Program-made: the position numbers and the translations under genes
Notes under the pieces: model-generated
The model's database searches: none
What the model was told of the DNA's origin: nothing
What the model saw: the letters and a program-made list of their open reading frames with translations, nothing else
In this document: piece after piece, positions 1 to 11,744 of the stretch
Layout: each line of letters opens with the position of its first letter
Numbering within the stretch: the first letter of the stretch is position 1
Assembly: GCF_949987515.2 (NCBI RefSeq)
Contig: NC_082696.1
Location: forward strand, 1,263,501 to 1,327,500
Length of the DNA: 64,000 bases
Source: Delphinus delphis
Lineage: Eukaryota; Chordata; Mammalia; Artiodactyla; Delphinidae
Reading direction: 5' to 3'

Positions 1-1175
1 TTCTTGGATCCTATCCAGGAACCATATGACAGGTAGTGGTCGCCTCTCCTTAGCCTTCCTTGGTTATGGCATTTTTCTCTTCCCCTGCTCTGGTGGCCTC
101 TGTCTCAGGTGGGATTTGTTGGGTGTTTTCCTCATGACTGGGGTCAGATGGTGGGGGAAGAGGAAGCCAGGAGTACAGTGCTGTTTCCATCACCAGCATC
201 TGGGTGTACCTCCTCACTGCTGACGTCACCCTTGACGACCTGTCTGAGGTGGTGTCTGTCGGGTGTCTCTACTGTACAGTTACACTTTTTTACCCCCTTT
301 GCATGCTGTGATCTTTGGAAGGATTTCACTGTGTGTAGCCCACACTGAAGGAGTGATGCTACACCTCTTAAAGGGCAGAGTATCTGCATTAATTATTTGA
401 TGTTCTGTGCACGTGAGAGGTGCGTTTTCCCCCCATTTTAAATTCATTTCATCATTTATTTATCTAAGTATGGTACTTTGGGTTATGATCCAATACCTTT
501 ATTTGTTCCTCCAGTTGTTCCAGTTTTAGCCATTGAATGCTCTTTAAGATGGCGCCAGTGTCCCTTTAACAGACCTATCTTTGTGCATTTCTGTGAATCA
601 CTTCCGCACTCTCTGTCATGACAAGATGCAGCAACCTCCTATGTGTGCTTCTTGCCTCATTCTCAGAAACAGCCATTTCTCCCCGGAGACATGGTAGGAT
701 TTCCCTGTATCTTCAGTTTGATGGAATTGACCATGGGGTGGCCGGGTTTGGTTTTCTTTGTGTTTCTCCTCTTGTTGTAACAGTTTCTTGTATCTGTGGG
801 TTTATACTTTTTATCACATGTGGGAAAAACTCATGACCAAACCCATATAGATTACATAGATTTTTATCCTATGTTATCTTCTGTGAGTTTTATGGTTTGT
901 GGAGAGTGTAAGGTCTTTGTCAAGATTCATCTTTTTGCAGTTGTTCCAGCACCATTTATTGAAAACTCGATCTTTGCTCCACGGTATTGCCTTTGCTCCT
1001 TTGTCAAAGATGAGTTAATTGTATTTATCTGGCTCTCTGTTCTGTTCCATTGTCCTGTTTGTCTGTTCTTCTGCCCACGCCACCTGCCTTGATTACAGGA
1101 GAGTTAGAGTGAGTCTTGGAGTTGGGTAGCATCAGTCTTCTTAGTTCTTCTCCTTCGACACTGTGTTCTGGGTCT
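1..1175 (-). mobile_element. Old LINE-1, 3' UTR and ORF2 C-terminal part
   Basis: Read on the minus strand, bases from about 1175 down to 780 match L1 ORF2 antisense words, for example ttgttccagcaccatttatt near 943 and the 'cttgattac' segment near 1090. From about 760 to 1 the sequence follows the long 3' UTR of mammalian-wide L1M elements (tttgggttatgatccaatac near 476; cacactgaaggagtg near 341). It is diverged and full of stops, so it is an old, dead copy cut by the window edge. The short open frames across it are chance. The same 3' UTR type recurs at 15.1-15.7 kb. The subfamily is not assigned. Confidence 0.8.
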
Positions 1176-1735
1176 TGAGCCTCCATATACGGAAGGTAGA
1201 AGCGGAGATCAAGAACGCAGCTAGAAAGAGCCAGCAGGGCTAGATTTGAGAAAAAGACAGGAAAACAAATGATGATTTAAAATCTTGTCTGTGGTCTCTC
1301 TTTGGTAATTTTGAAAATTTTTAGGAAAGATTTTGATGGTCCGTCAATCAATTTTTGGTTTTATAACTGTTACATTTTGAATGATACACTTTGGGGAGAT
1401 TGGGTTTTAGGAGAAATCAAGAAAGCTCTGCTTTATATGAAAACACAAAGATAGAGATGTCCCAGCAACTTATCAAATGAAGACCACGGAATTCTGAAGA
1501 ATGATGGCTCACCCAGCTTGCCTAACATCACTGGGTGATTGTGTAAGCTAGAAACTGGGTCATCCAGTACAAGGCAAAAGGCACGTAACGTCGACAACAT
1601 ATTCTGCCATGTTTTATCCTAAGGACTGTTATTAGCTGATGTCACTCAATGCTGCCATTTCCATGATTTGTACCAATCCCTTTTTATTTTATGACATTTC
1701 TCAGAATAAACAGTATTACCTGCCTTTATTCTTGT
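1176..1735. other. Unassigned non-coding sequence
   Basis: I see no convincing ORF, RNA gene or recognisable repeat. The first few dozen bases may be a further degraded extension of the L1 to the left. Confidence 0.4.
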
Positions 1736-1739
1736 TCCA

Positions 1740-1850
1740 GAAACGTCTCTTCAACATAGTTTTCAGTATGCGATTTCTAAAACACAGATTTGATTATGTC
1801 AAATTTTCTCCAGCTTAAAACCCTTAATCAGCAAGTACCCCATTGTGTAT
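1740..1850 (+). mobile_element. L2 LINE fragment
   Basis: The words ctaaaacacagatttgatta and cttaaaacccttaatcagc match the L2 3' region, which typically reads 'ctaaaacacagatctgatcatgtca...cttaaaaccctt'. Short and diverged, consistent with a very old L2 copy. Confidence 0.6.
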
Positions 1851-1857
1851 AGAAAGT

Positions 1858-1975
1858 CAGTGTGGCTCTGTGGTCAGGGAGACACATAGCTTGTTCGAGT
1901 CCAAATCCCAGCTCCAACCCTGGGAAACTCAGTCTGGCATGGATTGCCACACTCTTGTCAAAGATTCTTCATCTG
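1858..1975 (+). mobile_element. Possible MIR SINE fragment
   Basis: The piece ttgttcgagtccaaatccca resembles the tRNA-like B-box region of MIR (gggttcgaatcccggctctg). The rest is too diverged to be sure. Confidence 0.4.
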
Positions 1976-1977
1976 CA

Positions 1978-2150
1978 TGATTATATATTATTGTGAAAAT
2001 TAAATAAATATATAATATTGGTTTTATTTATAAAATATTCATGATTTATATAAAAACATACTATCATACATAGATATAAAATGCAAATAAAATATAGGTA
2101 ATATGGACATGAACTATACAGCAATACATATTATGAACATGTGTTTAACA
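1978..2150. repeat. AT-rich low-complexity tract
   Basis: Dominated by A and T with repeated 'ataaatatataa' and 'taaaatat' words. No coding capacity. Confidence 0.7.
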
Positions 2151-4366
2151 TACACGTCACACTATAGTGTCTGATGCATAACACATGCCCAAGGCATGGT
2201 AGTGATTACAAGTATTAGCATCAAAAGATCTCATTTGCATTACATCTGAGGTCCTAAGTGATCTGGGAACCAATCTCCTTCCCATCAAAATTTTACTGAC
2301 TTCATTTCCTTTATTTGTGCTCTTCTTACCCTAATCACAACTTGGTTTTGCACACAGAGCTTCTGTAGAAACGGCGTCCCAGAAGGGAGCTCGGCTCTGC
2401 CATCCACGTTGCGCCCCTGTGGGCCTTTCTCTCGTTGACTGAACATTCTTACAGGTCAGAAGAGTGGCTGCCCAGGGCCCTCCTGTTCCCACGGAGGGTG
2501 GTTTTTCATCTGCCAAATATCAAGTTTTTAAATGGAATCAAGCTTTTCAGTGGAATATCAATAAAATCCTGCCTGTATCACTATAAGGTTGATTTCCTAA
2601 TGCTTGTCTCACTCTATCTTCAGCCACATCTCCAGCCCTAAGCTTTTAGAAATGACTTTATGATGTTGTCTTGGAAAGCCCTTGAGTTCACTTTGAGGTT
2701 ACATTTCTTATGAAAATGATAATACTGCTGATTGGGGCGGCATTGAGATGATAGTACAACAGAATTTCTGAATCCTGATTTAACTGGGACTTTTGTTCTC
2801 CATGACATCTTAGAAGGAGTTGTTTAAAAAAGAAAAAATGAATCACAACACCTCTTTATTTTGAATGGGGTTGGGTGAGAGGTCCCAATGGCCTCAGATC
2901 CCAGTATTTAGTACTTGCAATCGACCATGTAGAGGGCAGATCTGAATACTCTCAGCTCCAAGCAGGCACATATACAGGTTTGCTCCCATATATTTCCCTT
3001 TACTGCCTAAACCGTGGTATTAGCGATCACCAGCGATCACCGTTGAAAGGATCTAGGTTTGTCAAGGGCCAGGACAGATGCAGACGGAGAGAAGCCTAGG
3101 GCTGCTTTCAGCCACCTTGCCTAGAGTTCCAGGGACCACAGCTTTGCACCGAAGCTTAGAGCCCTGCCCCGGCCAACTCCACTCTGCCCACACCCCCCAT
3201 GACATCCTGTGGAAGAAGAGAAGGCTCTGAAGAGGAAAAAAGAGAGAATTAGGGTCTCAGAGCATCGTCCTATCCAGAGCACATTCTTGTAATTTTCTAA
3301 GGAAAGGGGTGGGGGGAGATCTTCTGTTTTATATATAAAAGAAAAACATAAACATTCTGGATCCCCAGGGAAGGTAAGACAAGAGTGCGTGATCTTGGAC
3401 AGCCTGTTTTGTAGTTCTCTTCACATTTTGGAGTAAAGAAGAGGAGATGGTGATGGGCCAACACTAGGGTCCCTCCCAGCCGTCCACAGACAAGAGTCTC
3501 TTGCAGCCAGCACTTTAAACCATGTCTAGGTGCCTTGCCCACAAAGGTATCAAGCTGGCCCCATACACATTTAAATGATAATATAAAAACATCAAGACTG
3601 GTCACTTTATAAAACATAGTAGGTGTCTCCTTCCATTATGGAATCACTTATCCCCACAGAGAAATCAGGCTTCCATTGGAACACAGCTTCCTCCGTTTTG
3701 CTCCCCAGAGGAAATCTCAATATATGGCCCTTTCACTTTTCATTCTGTTCATGCTGAAACCAAAGGCTGAAAGAACAGCCCTTATCTGGCGACTGATTTG
3801 TGTAAACTTCCGTTTTAGCCTATGGAGCCATTCGTAGGAACCCAGAGAGGGGTTTTCTCAACCCCAATGCACTCCCATTTCTCAAATTTCCATGGTTCTA
3901 GGATCACTCAGTACGGATAAGTATAGCACAGCAATGACCTCACACCCACAGAACTGAGGAAACATAAATAACAGAAGTAAATGTGAAGACTGCAGCAACT
4001 TTAACCCTAAGCACCGTCCTTGGCTGGCGTCACCACCGATGCAGCCAGCAACCTCCACCATCCCTCAGCCCTGCCCACTGGATCGTCATGATGTGAATCA
4101 TTGCTCCCCTTTCTCTGCCATTTCACAGTTCTTTCAAATACACCACAGCATCTTCAAGCCTCCATGCATCAGACATCACAAAGAACAGAGAAGCCAGAGA
4201 CACATTGCCCTTGAAGTGTACCTTCACGTCCACACACTTTTCTGCACCCTGTGCATGCTTTGTCTTCCCTCCTTCCTAGAGGCTAATCTCACTGCGTGGT
4301 CTGTGGACCTCATCTCCTCAGTATTCCCTTCCCCTCTGTCTCTCTCTCTCCTCTCTCTTAGTTTCT
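2151..4366. other. Unassigned non-coding sequence, 2.2 kb
   Basis: I found no repeat family I can name and no coding frame longer than chance; the longest frames are 106 and 115 codons with no recognisable motifs. A 10-bp direct repeat, agcgatcacc, occurs twice in tandem at 3022-3041. CT-rich sequence runs into the L1 at the right edge. Confidence 0.4.
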
Positions 4367-4367
4367 T

Positions 4368-4843
4368 TATTTTTTTAATTTTCTAAAAATTTATTTTATT
4401 GAAGTACAGTTGATTTACAGTGTTAGGTTAATTTCTGCGGTACAGCAAACTGCTTCAGTTTTACACATATATACGTCCTTTTTCATATTCTTTTCCATTA
4501 TGGTTTATGCCAGGATATGGAATACAGGTCCCCGTGCTCTACAGTAGGACCTTGTTGTTTATCCATTCTGTATATAATAGTTTGCGCCTGCTGACCCCAA
4601 CCTACCACTCAAACCTTCTCCCACCCCTCCCTCTTGGCAACCACAAGTCTGTTCTCTATGTCTGTGAATCTGTTTCTGTTTCATAGATAAGTTCCTTTGT
4701 GTCATATTTTAGATTCCACATATTAGTGATATCATATATTTGTCTTTCTCTGTCTGACTTACTTCACTTAGTATGATAATCTCTAGGTCCATCCATGTTG
4801 CTGCAAATGGCATGACTTTGTTCTTTTTGATGGCTGTCTCTTA
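4368..4843 (-). mobile_element. L1 3' end, 5'-truncated
   Basis: Antisense L1 3' end. It starts with a T-rich tail, then 'attgaagtacagttgattta', the 3' UTR with cccacccctccctcttggca, and the end of ORF2 (gtccatccatgttgctgcaa near 4790). Only the last ~470 bp of the element are present. The flanks tctcttagtttctttat (left) and tctcttaccttctctat (right) may be a degraded target-site duplication. It looks artiodactyl/cetacean-lineage and middle-aged. Confidence 0.8.
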
Positions 4844-4950
4844 CCTTCTCTATGTTTATAAAGGCCGCATGCAGATGCTGAAATGCCTCCCCTCCGCCCA
4901 CATCTCCAGTTATCACTCTCCTCCATGCCACCCACCTATCAAGATTTTAA

Positions 4951-5840
4951 ATGGCTTTCAACCTACTAATTTTTTCTTTACTTCTTTGTTTTGTTGCTAT
5001 TTTACACTGTGGTGAGACACACACGAGACACAATTTACATCTTTTCTTAAGAGTGTCGTTCAGTGGCGTTAAGTACATCCACACTGTTGTGCCACTGTCA
5101 CCACCATCCGTCTCCAGAAAGCTTTCATCTTGTAAAACTGAAACTCTGTCCCCGTTAGACAGGAACTCCCCTTCTCCCCCTCCCCAGATGCTGGCAACCA
5201 CCGTCTACTTTCTGTCTCTGTTAGTTTTACTACTCCAGGGATCGCACGCAAATGGAATCATACAGAATTTGTCTTCTGTGACGGGCTTATTTCACTGAGA
5301 CTAACGCTCTCACGGCTGATCCGTGTGGTACCGGGTACCAGAATATCCTTCTTCCCACCGCGGAGCACAGGCTCTGGACGCGCAGGCTCAGTGGCCATGG
5401 CTCACGAGCCCAGCCGCTCCGCGGCATGTGGGATCTTCCCGGACTGGGGCCCGAACCCGCGTCCCCTGCATCGGCAGGTGGACTCCCAACCACTGCGCCA
5501 CCAGGGAAGCCCTATCCTCCTTTTTAAAGCTAAAGAACGTTCCGTTGTATGTACCCAGTGCATTCTGTTTATCCATTTCTCCACTGACGGACACCTAGGT
5601 TACTTCCACAGTTTAGCTTTTGTGAGTAAAGTCGCTGAGAACATGGGGGCACTCATATCTCTTCAAGACGAAGCTTTCAGTGCTTTTGGGTATGTACTCG
5701 AAGTGGGATTGCTGTATCATGTGGTAATTCTCTGTAATTTTTGAGAAATCATCATAGTGTTTCCCACACAGTTGTACCATTTTACATCCCCACCAGCAGA
5801 GCACAGAGTTCCTCCCACTTCCGTTTCCGTCATTCTGAGC
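4951..5840 (-). mobile_element. Older L1 3' end, split by a SINE
   Basis: Antisense L1M-type 3' end. Recognisable words are cagtggcgttaagtacatcc near 5062, caccaccatccgtctccaga near 5100, and the ORF2 end 'gggattgctgtatcatgtgg' near 5704. The two halves (4951-5353 and 5513-5840) read as one element once the SINE at 5354-5512 is removed. Frames in it are broken. Confidence 0.8.
5354..5512 (-). mobile_element. CHR-type SINE, minus strand, short 3' end
   Basis: Reads on the minus strand from gggcttccctggtggcgcag (ending at 5512) through the tRNA-derived head and body to cctgtgctccgcggtggg near 5354. The last ~25 bp of the body and the A tail seen in the other copies are missing. It sits inside an older L1, flanked by tatccttctt (5344-5353) and tatcctcctt (5513-5522), a 10-bp target-site duplication with one mismatch. 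Confidence 0.92.
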
Positions 5841-5944
5841 TTGTTTCATACCAGCTACTTAATTGAAACTATCTTGACAGGATTACTTTTCCTACCACTA
5901 AATCCAGTTGTCCCTGTTCAGTCCCTGTTTGTCATAATTTCTCA

Positions 5945-6480
5945 CGAATTTTCATTCATTTATAAATATTTATTGAAGGCTTAGTATATGCCAGCCCGTA
6001 TCTGCTTTCTGGGGAAGTAGTAATAAATGAGACAGACAGAAAGGACAAACAAACAAAAAAGAACAAAAAAATAAACCTTGATCTCCTTGAGCTGTGTTGA
6101 TTAAAAATAAAAAAAGTGAAATAGAAAGCATGTATGTTAATTATAAGTGGTAAGAGGAAAACACAAGGCAGAGACAATGGATAGAAATTGTTGATGAAAA
6201 GATATTGAAAGCTTAAATAACTGGTCATGGAGAAATCACTGAAATGACGGCATTTGTGTAAAGACAAAAAGGAAATGTGTGTTAGGCTGTACACTTAAGG
6301 ATGAATTTGTGGAATGCAGCTGACACCTCAATTAAGCTGTTTGAAACAAGTAAGATATAGAAATTTATAGTTGTTATCAGTAGGAAAATAAACAGAAGAA
6401 TCTTATTTGAGAACAGGGGACATTTTGCCTTATTAGACAAGTTGGTTTTGAGGCCATGGCAGAAAATTAAGGGGAAGGTG
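5945..6480 (-). mobile_element. L2 LINE, minus strand
   Basis: 'tataaatatttattgaaggc' followed by 'agtatatgccagcc' is the antisense of the L2 3' end. Later words (agaggaaaacacaaggcaga, gttttgaggccatggcag) fit the L2 antisense further in. Diverged and with an A-rich internal stretch at 6040-6115. Confidence 0.5.
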
Positions 6481-7503
6481 CCCAGTGGTGTGCTGGACCC
6501 AGGAGAAATCCCTAGACGTGAACAGTATGTGGACACTGCCTGAGACCAGCAGACCACACCCTACTGAACAGCTGCTCTTCTCCCAACATTCAAGATACAC
6601 ATCTTTGAAAGTTTTATTGACTCCTTCAAATCACTAGTTTTTGGTTATCTTATTTATAGTTTACATACTGAAAGATTATAACTTACACTGCAAGACTACA
6701 ATTCTATACTTACAATGCATTGTTAAATTTAAAGGTAATTTAATTTTCGTGAGATGTATAGTCACAGTTACTTAAGTAAATGTCATTCAGGAAGCAACAA
6801 TGGTAGAGTGTTATTTTGAAAGAAGAACATAGAACACATTCTACATAATTCATGTTGCTTACGGAGTTTTCAGTCTTTTTTACATTTAGTCAAATAGAGC
6901 GCGCCAATCGTAGAATCAAATTCAAGGCACTGATTTCAAAAATTCAAGTTTCGTTTCATTTTAACAAAAATGGGGAGATTTGGTTCAAAGAAAGAGATTT
7001 CCAAGGATTTCTGGTCATTAAACATTTCTTATAAAGAGCTTTTTCAAAGACTTAAGAGTAACTTAATCAAGTGCACATGGTTTAACGTTTCTTTGCAAAT
7101 CCAGTGATTGAAGGAAAAACAATTTTGTGCAGAATGTATTTGCCAGAAACTTTCAAAACCAGGTAAAGATGCATTTTGTTGAAAGTGAGAGGGTGCTGGT
7201 TTCGTCCATCCCTATCAACAGATACCATTGTTGAAAATAAGTGAGCCAAAGCCCTGGAGGATCTGACACTAGAGCCAGATGTGGATTCTCACACAGGAAG
7301 ATTTTTTTATGATGTTCCAAAAAACTAACACTACCACTTTGGTTGCCATCAAACGGAAGCTTTGCAGCTGATGGAGCTCCAGGCCTTTGGAAAGTGGTCC
7401 TGGGGTTTGTTCCAGGAGGGATTTGTCTCCTGTGCCCAGGCCCGAAGGCTTGCTGTCATTCGTCTCTAAACTAATATCCTTCCATATTAGCCCAAATCTT
7501 TAA

Positions 7504-7507
<4 letters not shown>
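6481..7507. other. Unassigned non-coding sequence
   Basis: AT-leaning sequence without a recognisable repeat or coding signal. Confidence 0.4.

Positions 7508-7588
<81 letters not shown>
7508..7588. repeat. Compound (CT)n-(CA)n microsatellite
   Basis: About 49 bp of CT repeat with one ttt interruption (7508-7556) passes directly into about 32 bp of CA repeat (7557-7588). It is nearly pure, so length variation between individuals is likely. Confidence 0.97.
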
Positions 7589-7591
<3 letters not shown>

Positions 7592-8850
7592 TGACTTTTC
7601 TAAATTAAACAAAACTCTGCTTTATTGCATGAACTTATTACATAAACTTGCATGAGCCTAGGATTCTTTAGTAAAATGGGAATAACATCACCGTCCTTCT
7701 CTTTTGTTGTGACAGTCGGATCTGTGATGCACCCAGTTCAGAAGAGCAGCTGGAGCGAGGTGCCCTCTTTGTACGTGGCAGGAACCCAAGGGTCTTCAGG
7801 GTCACTGCAACCAGCCGTGTTTTGGAACCTTTCACTGCATCACCACACTTCTGTGTCTAGTTTATGTGGCAATCCATATTTTTTTCAGTTGTAACAGAAA
7901 TCCAACCTGAACTAGAATAATAGAAATAGGATCACTGGACGAGTGCAAAGGTAGACGACAAAGTTATCGAAAAACCTAAAAGAGTCGGCACATCTGGCAG
8001 CACCGCTGTCAGCAAACTCTCTCCCTGTCTGCCCCACCCCCACCGACAATGTCTCCATATTTTGTCCTTGCTTTTTGCTTTTCTCCCTGTGTCAGCTTCA
8101 TGCTCTTGTTTATTTCATGGCCACACAGACGCTGGGAGCTCAGGAATATCTTCCTTAGAGAGTTGGGAGGAACATAAAGGAGACTCCTCCCCCGAGAGTC
8201 AGACAGGAAGCTCCTGGAAAGAGCTGCCTGGCCTGATGGGGTCACCATTTCTTCTGGACCAAACATTGTTCTGGGGGATGGAGCACGTGATTCACCCAGA
8301 CAGTCAGGGTATACCTAGGCCGGAGCGGGTGGGGGCTGTGAGGGAAGCAGTGCGAGAACCAGGTTGTCAGGAAGGAGCTTAATGTTTTACCAAAGGAAGA
8401 AAGGATGTGGTTTCCGGCAAAATGAGTTTTGTTCACTATAGAAGCAACCCCCCCCCAAAGAAAAACCCACTAAGCTACAATTAATACCACTGGGTGTGTG
8501 AGTGTGTGTATGGGATTTCACTTAGCCATCCTGTCTTCAAGGCTTTCCAAGCATACTGAGATATGAAAATATTTAAACAAATCATTAGAGTATTTTTAAA
8601 AATTAAGATAAATAAATCTTTGTCCAAATGAGGATGATAGTCTGTTCCCAGCTGTAAATGAGCAAAGAGAAAATGTAAAGCTGCCATGGGTTATTCAGAT
8701 GTTTTTTCAACAAAGAGGTACATTTGCAGACCCCTTGTCCTCAATCATGACCTTCGATTCTTTCCTTAGAGTGCCCAAGTGCGTCAGATTTCACCCCAAT
8801 CTCGTTTGTTAAAAATGAGATCTCCTCCATCTTCAACCTCCTCTCTCGTT
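7589..8850. other. Unassigned non-coding sequence
   Basis: No repeat family named. Frames up to 106 codons (8062-8382, plus) show no domain I recognise and are best treated as chance. A run of nine C lies at 8449-8457. Confidence 0.4.
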
Positions 8851-8854
8851 CACT

Positions 8855-8945
8855 TAGTGATTAAAAATATTTATTTAGCACCCACTGGGTTCTGAGTAGG
8901 ATTCCAGGAATTGGTACATAGCAAGTAATATTACTCACAGTTTAT
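8855..8945 (-). mobile_element. Possible L2/MIR-like fragment
   Basis: 'aatatttatttagcacccac' resembles the antisense 3' end of L2 ('aatatttattgagcacctac'). Short and weak. Confidence 0.35.
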
Positions 8946-9274
8946 TCCTCATGGAACAAGGTTGACGGCATGCCTTCTACATGCTGGAAATTACTCCTTC
9001 ATTGTCCTACAGGCACTGTTACATCCTTCAACATTTTCTTTGTTGCGGTTAACGAGGCATTTTTATACTACACTATTAAATTGTTTAAATATTATCTTCC
9101 ACGGTCAGAATGTTTTCAAACTTCTATTTCCTTTTGGTTGAATATAGTTTTGCTCAATAACGTTTGAGTAGTGCTGGGGATTCTCCGGGCTGCCGTTCTC
9201 TGCTTTACTTCATCGCCACAGCACTCCTTACTTCCTAAAATACTATAAACTGTACTTATTCATTACACTGAATG

Positions 9275-9412
9275 CCCATCTCTTCCACCAGAAAGCGATT
9301 TCCATGAGGCAAGGGCTTTGCCTCTCTGTTTGCTTCTCTATCCCCACACCAAGAAAAGTACGTGGCATCCAGCAGCCCCTCAGAGTATATTTGCTGAATT
9401 GGGCACAAATAG
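9275..9412 (+). mobile_element. L2 3' end
   Basis: Sense L2 3' end: 'tccatgaggcaagggctttg' then tctctatccccacacc and 'gtatatttgctgaattg', matching the L2 pattern of 'ccatgagggcagggactttg ... tatccccagcgcc ... aaatatttgttgaat'. Confidence 0.7.
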
Positions 9413-10034
9413 GACAGGATGTCAGTCTTTGAAGGGCTTCTGCCTAGTTGGGAAAGCAGGACTCTACAGGGTAACAGCAGATGCAAACGCTGCCAGCAGA
9501 GGGGTCTCTACTCACACTGGGACCAGAGAGACATGATCATCTCAGCTATTTTCTACATAAAACAGATGGGAGTAAGGTCACGGATTTGAGTGCCTCATGT
9601 CGAAAGTATGTTTTCCTAATAACCACGCTGTCTTTGAAAAGGAAATTGGTTAACTGGCTTTCGTGATTTAACAGAAAGCTGCCTTTCATTATGAACTTAG
9701 AAGAGAATAATCAGAAAATGGCCAAATAGGATATTTTTAAAACTCAACCTGTATTGAACAGAAAAATACAGATTTTACTAATGGAAATGCCTTGATTCTG
9801 AGGAAGTCTTAGCCTTTTCCCCTTTGCAAGTTCAGGAATGTAGGGCAGGTGGCCAGAGGCAACCTGATTTAAAAGGGTACAGACACGGGGCCCCTGGCAC
9901 CCAGGTCTGACGAGGTGGATGCTAGAATAAGCTGGTGGAACTGGCAATGAAGCCACATCATCTGCTGGGCCGTGGAGACTGAGGGCCGCCTGCAGACGGC
10001 AGGTGAACAAAGGGAGAAATTGTAAGTCAGCAAA
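9413..10034. other. Unassigned non-coding sequence
   Basis: No coding or repeat signal recognised. Confidence 0.35.
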
Positions 10035-10125
10035 TATTGAGACTAAACTGAGAAGCTTGAGGGCAAGACCTTGACCTCATGCCACACTGCTGGCCCATGG
10101 TAAGCGGTCAGCGATGGTTTGCTCA
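10035..10125 (+). mobile_element. Possible L2 3' fragment
   Basis: 'gagaagcttgagggcaagac ... ctggcccatggtaagcggtc' follows the L2 3' end plan but is diverged. Confidence 0.4.
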
Positions 10126-10494
10126 TTTGAGTTGAGGTTACCACCTATAGGTGGCTTAGCTTTGTGTTTCTATGAAAGAGTCATCTTGAAAAATGTATCT
10201 TGGGATCAGCCTTTCTCACTGAGACAGTTACTAAATTCACTTTGAATTGGATGTTATCTGGCAGGTGTAGAGAGGACACGGGGAAAGTGCCAGCTGGATG
10301 GTGAATTTGAAGATCTTGGGTATCCACTGCAGGAAAGTCACCATCACTTCTCCGAAAAACACCAAATTACTCACCAAATACAATTCATGAAGTCCCAAAT
10401 GAAATAACAAATATTTCATAGTGGTTCTCAAATGCGAATGTGTCAAAAGAATATCCAACAACATTTTAAAAACGCATGTTTCCAAGCACCATTC
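10126..10494. other. Unassigned non-coding sequence
   Basis: No feature recognised. Confidence 0.35.
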
Positions 10495-10690
10495 TAAACA
10501 CACATGCATTTGCACATCTGCGTGCATGACACACACGTGCACATGGTCACTTACACATGCATACACACATGCACGTACATGCATGTGGACACACAGACGT
10601 TTACCTAAACACATGTACCCAGATACACACCTAGACATGCGTACGCACGTTTGGACACACATATGCACGTATACAAGCACATGTATTTTG
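10495..10690. repeat. Degenerate CA/TG-rich alternating tract
   Basis: About 195 bp built from variants of acacatgcac, cacgtacatg and cacacgtgc. It is almost all alternating purine-pyrimidine, with many acgt and gcatgc words. It resembles an old CA microsatellite decayed by point changes. The 147-codon minus and 91-codon plus frames crossing it are products of the repeat and show no protein signature beyond low-complexity His/Cys/Thr content. Confidence 0.75.
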
Positions 10691-11199
10691 TTCTAGTAGG
10701 TTCCAAATGGAAATACTTACATCTGTGCGGTCATCCTTAGGCATCCACAGCTGGCGGTCTTAGGAGGCCTGCACCATGAGAAGTGCTGCGGAGGTGGCCC
10801 TTGCCCAGTCCTCGGGTTTTGGTGACGGCAAACACAGCAGGAAGCAGTAACATTGTGGACGGTGCAGAGCGTGTCGGCAGCCACCTCGCTGCAGTTTCCT
10901 GGCTGCAGGGTGGGCGGTGAGTGTGGAGAAGGGAACCAGCCCTGATGTGTCAGACACAGAGAAGAGATTTACATCCACAAGCTCCGAGATTCACACGGTG
11001 ACCCTGACGCTGGACACATTCTCTTTGCAGTACAGCCAGGAGAACTGAGGTCCAGGGTGATCAATAGCTCACTCAAGGCCTCACCATCTGCTGGTGGTGG
11101 GACTCCTGAGGCTCCAGGCACCGGCCTGCCCAGCCCCTGGCCGCACCCTGGACCGTGCGGGGCTCTGAGCTCAGGCGTTGATTCCAAGCGGGTGGTGCC
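10691..11199. other. Unassigned, moderately GC-rich sequence
   Basis: GC-richer than the surroundings with no recognisable exon or repeat. Confidence 0.35.
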
Positions 11200-11202
11200 A
11201 TC

Positions 11203-11232
11203 TGGGGATGGGGGGGGGAGGGGGGAGGGGGT
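11203..11232 (+). other. Strong G-quadruplex motif
   Basis: Four G runs (gggg, then nine, six and five G) separated by loops of only one to two bases on the plus strand. This satisfies the usual G3+N1-7 rule with very short loops. No gene is nearby to assign it a role. Confidence 0.85.
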
Positions 11233-11744
11233 GTGGCCCGATCCCAGAAGTGGCTGTACATGTGCATGTGCTTATTTGTCAAGCAGTAAAGTCTAGATTT
11301 GTGTCTCCTCTGCACTGCGTACGTCTATCTCAATGATTAAACAAACAGATTTTCCTCAGAATTACACTTGGGAGTTAGAACAAACCAGTTCATTCCTGAC
11401 AACAAGGCTCCTGGACCATGACCCAGCTTTCGGGCAGAAGCAGCAGTGGACGTCCTGGGGACATGAATGCGGCCCCCAGAGACCCAGTGACTTCACCCTC
11501 GTGAAACGCTGGGACATGTGAGCAACCTCTAGCTCCATAAAAACAACACTGAAATGATAACTTCCTAGCTAACAGAGAAGGCCACGACTGGCCGTGAACT
11601 GATGATGGGATAAGCTGAGAAAGAGGCGCACAGCAGGAAATGAATTTTCAAAGAAAATTGACGGGAAATGAAATCAGTGGATTCTTCTAAAAGTCCATAA
11701 AACCTACAGTAGGAAACTGCTGTTCTAATAGTTTTTGAACCAAA
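11233..11744. other. Unassigned non-coding sequence
   Basis: No feature recognised between the G-rich motif and the telomeric tract. Confidence 0.35.

Noticed and set aside
10495..10690. 147-codon His/Cys-rich frame as a metal-binding protein
   Set aside because: The composition follows directly from the degenerate CA/TG repeat.
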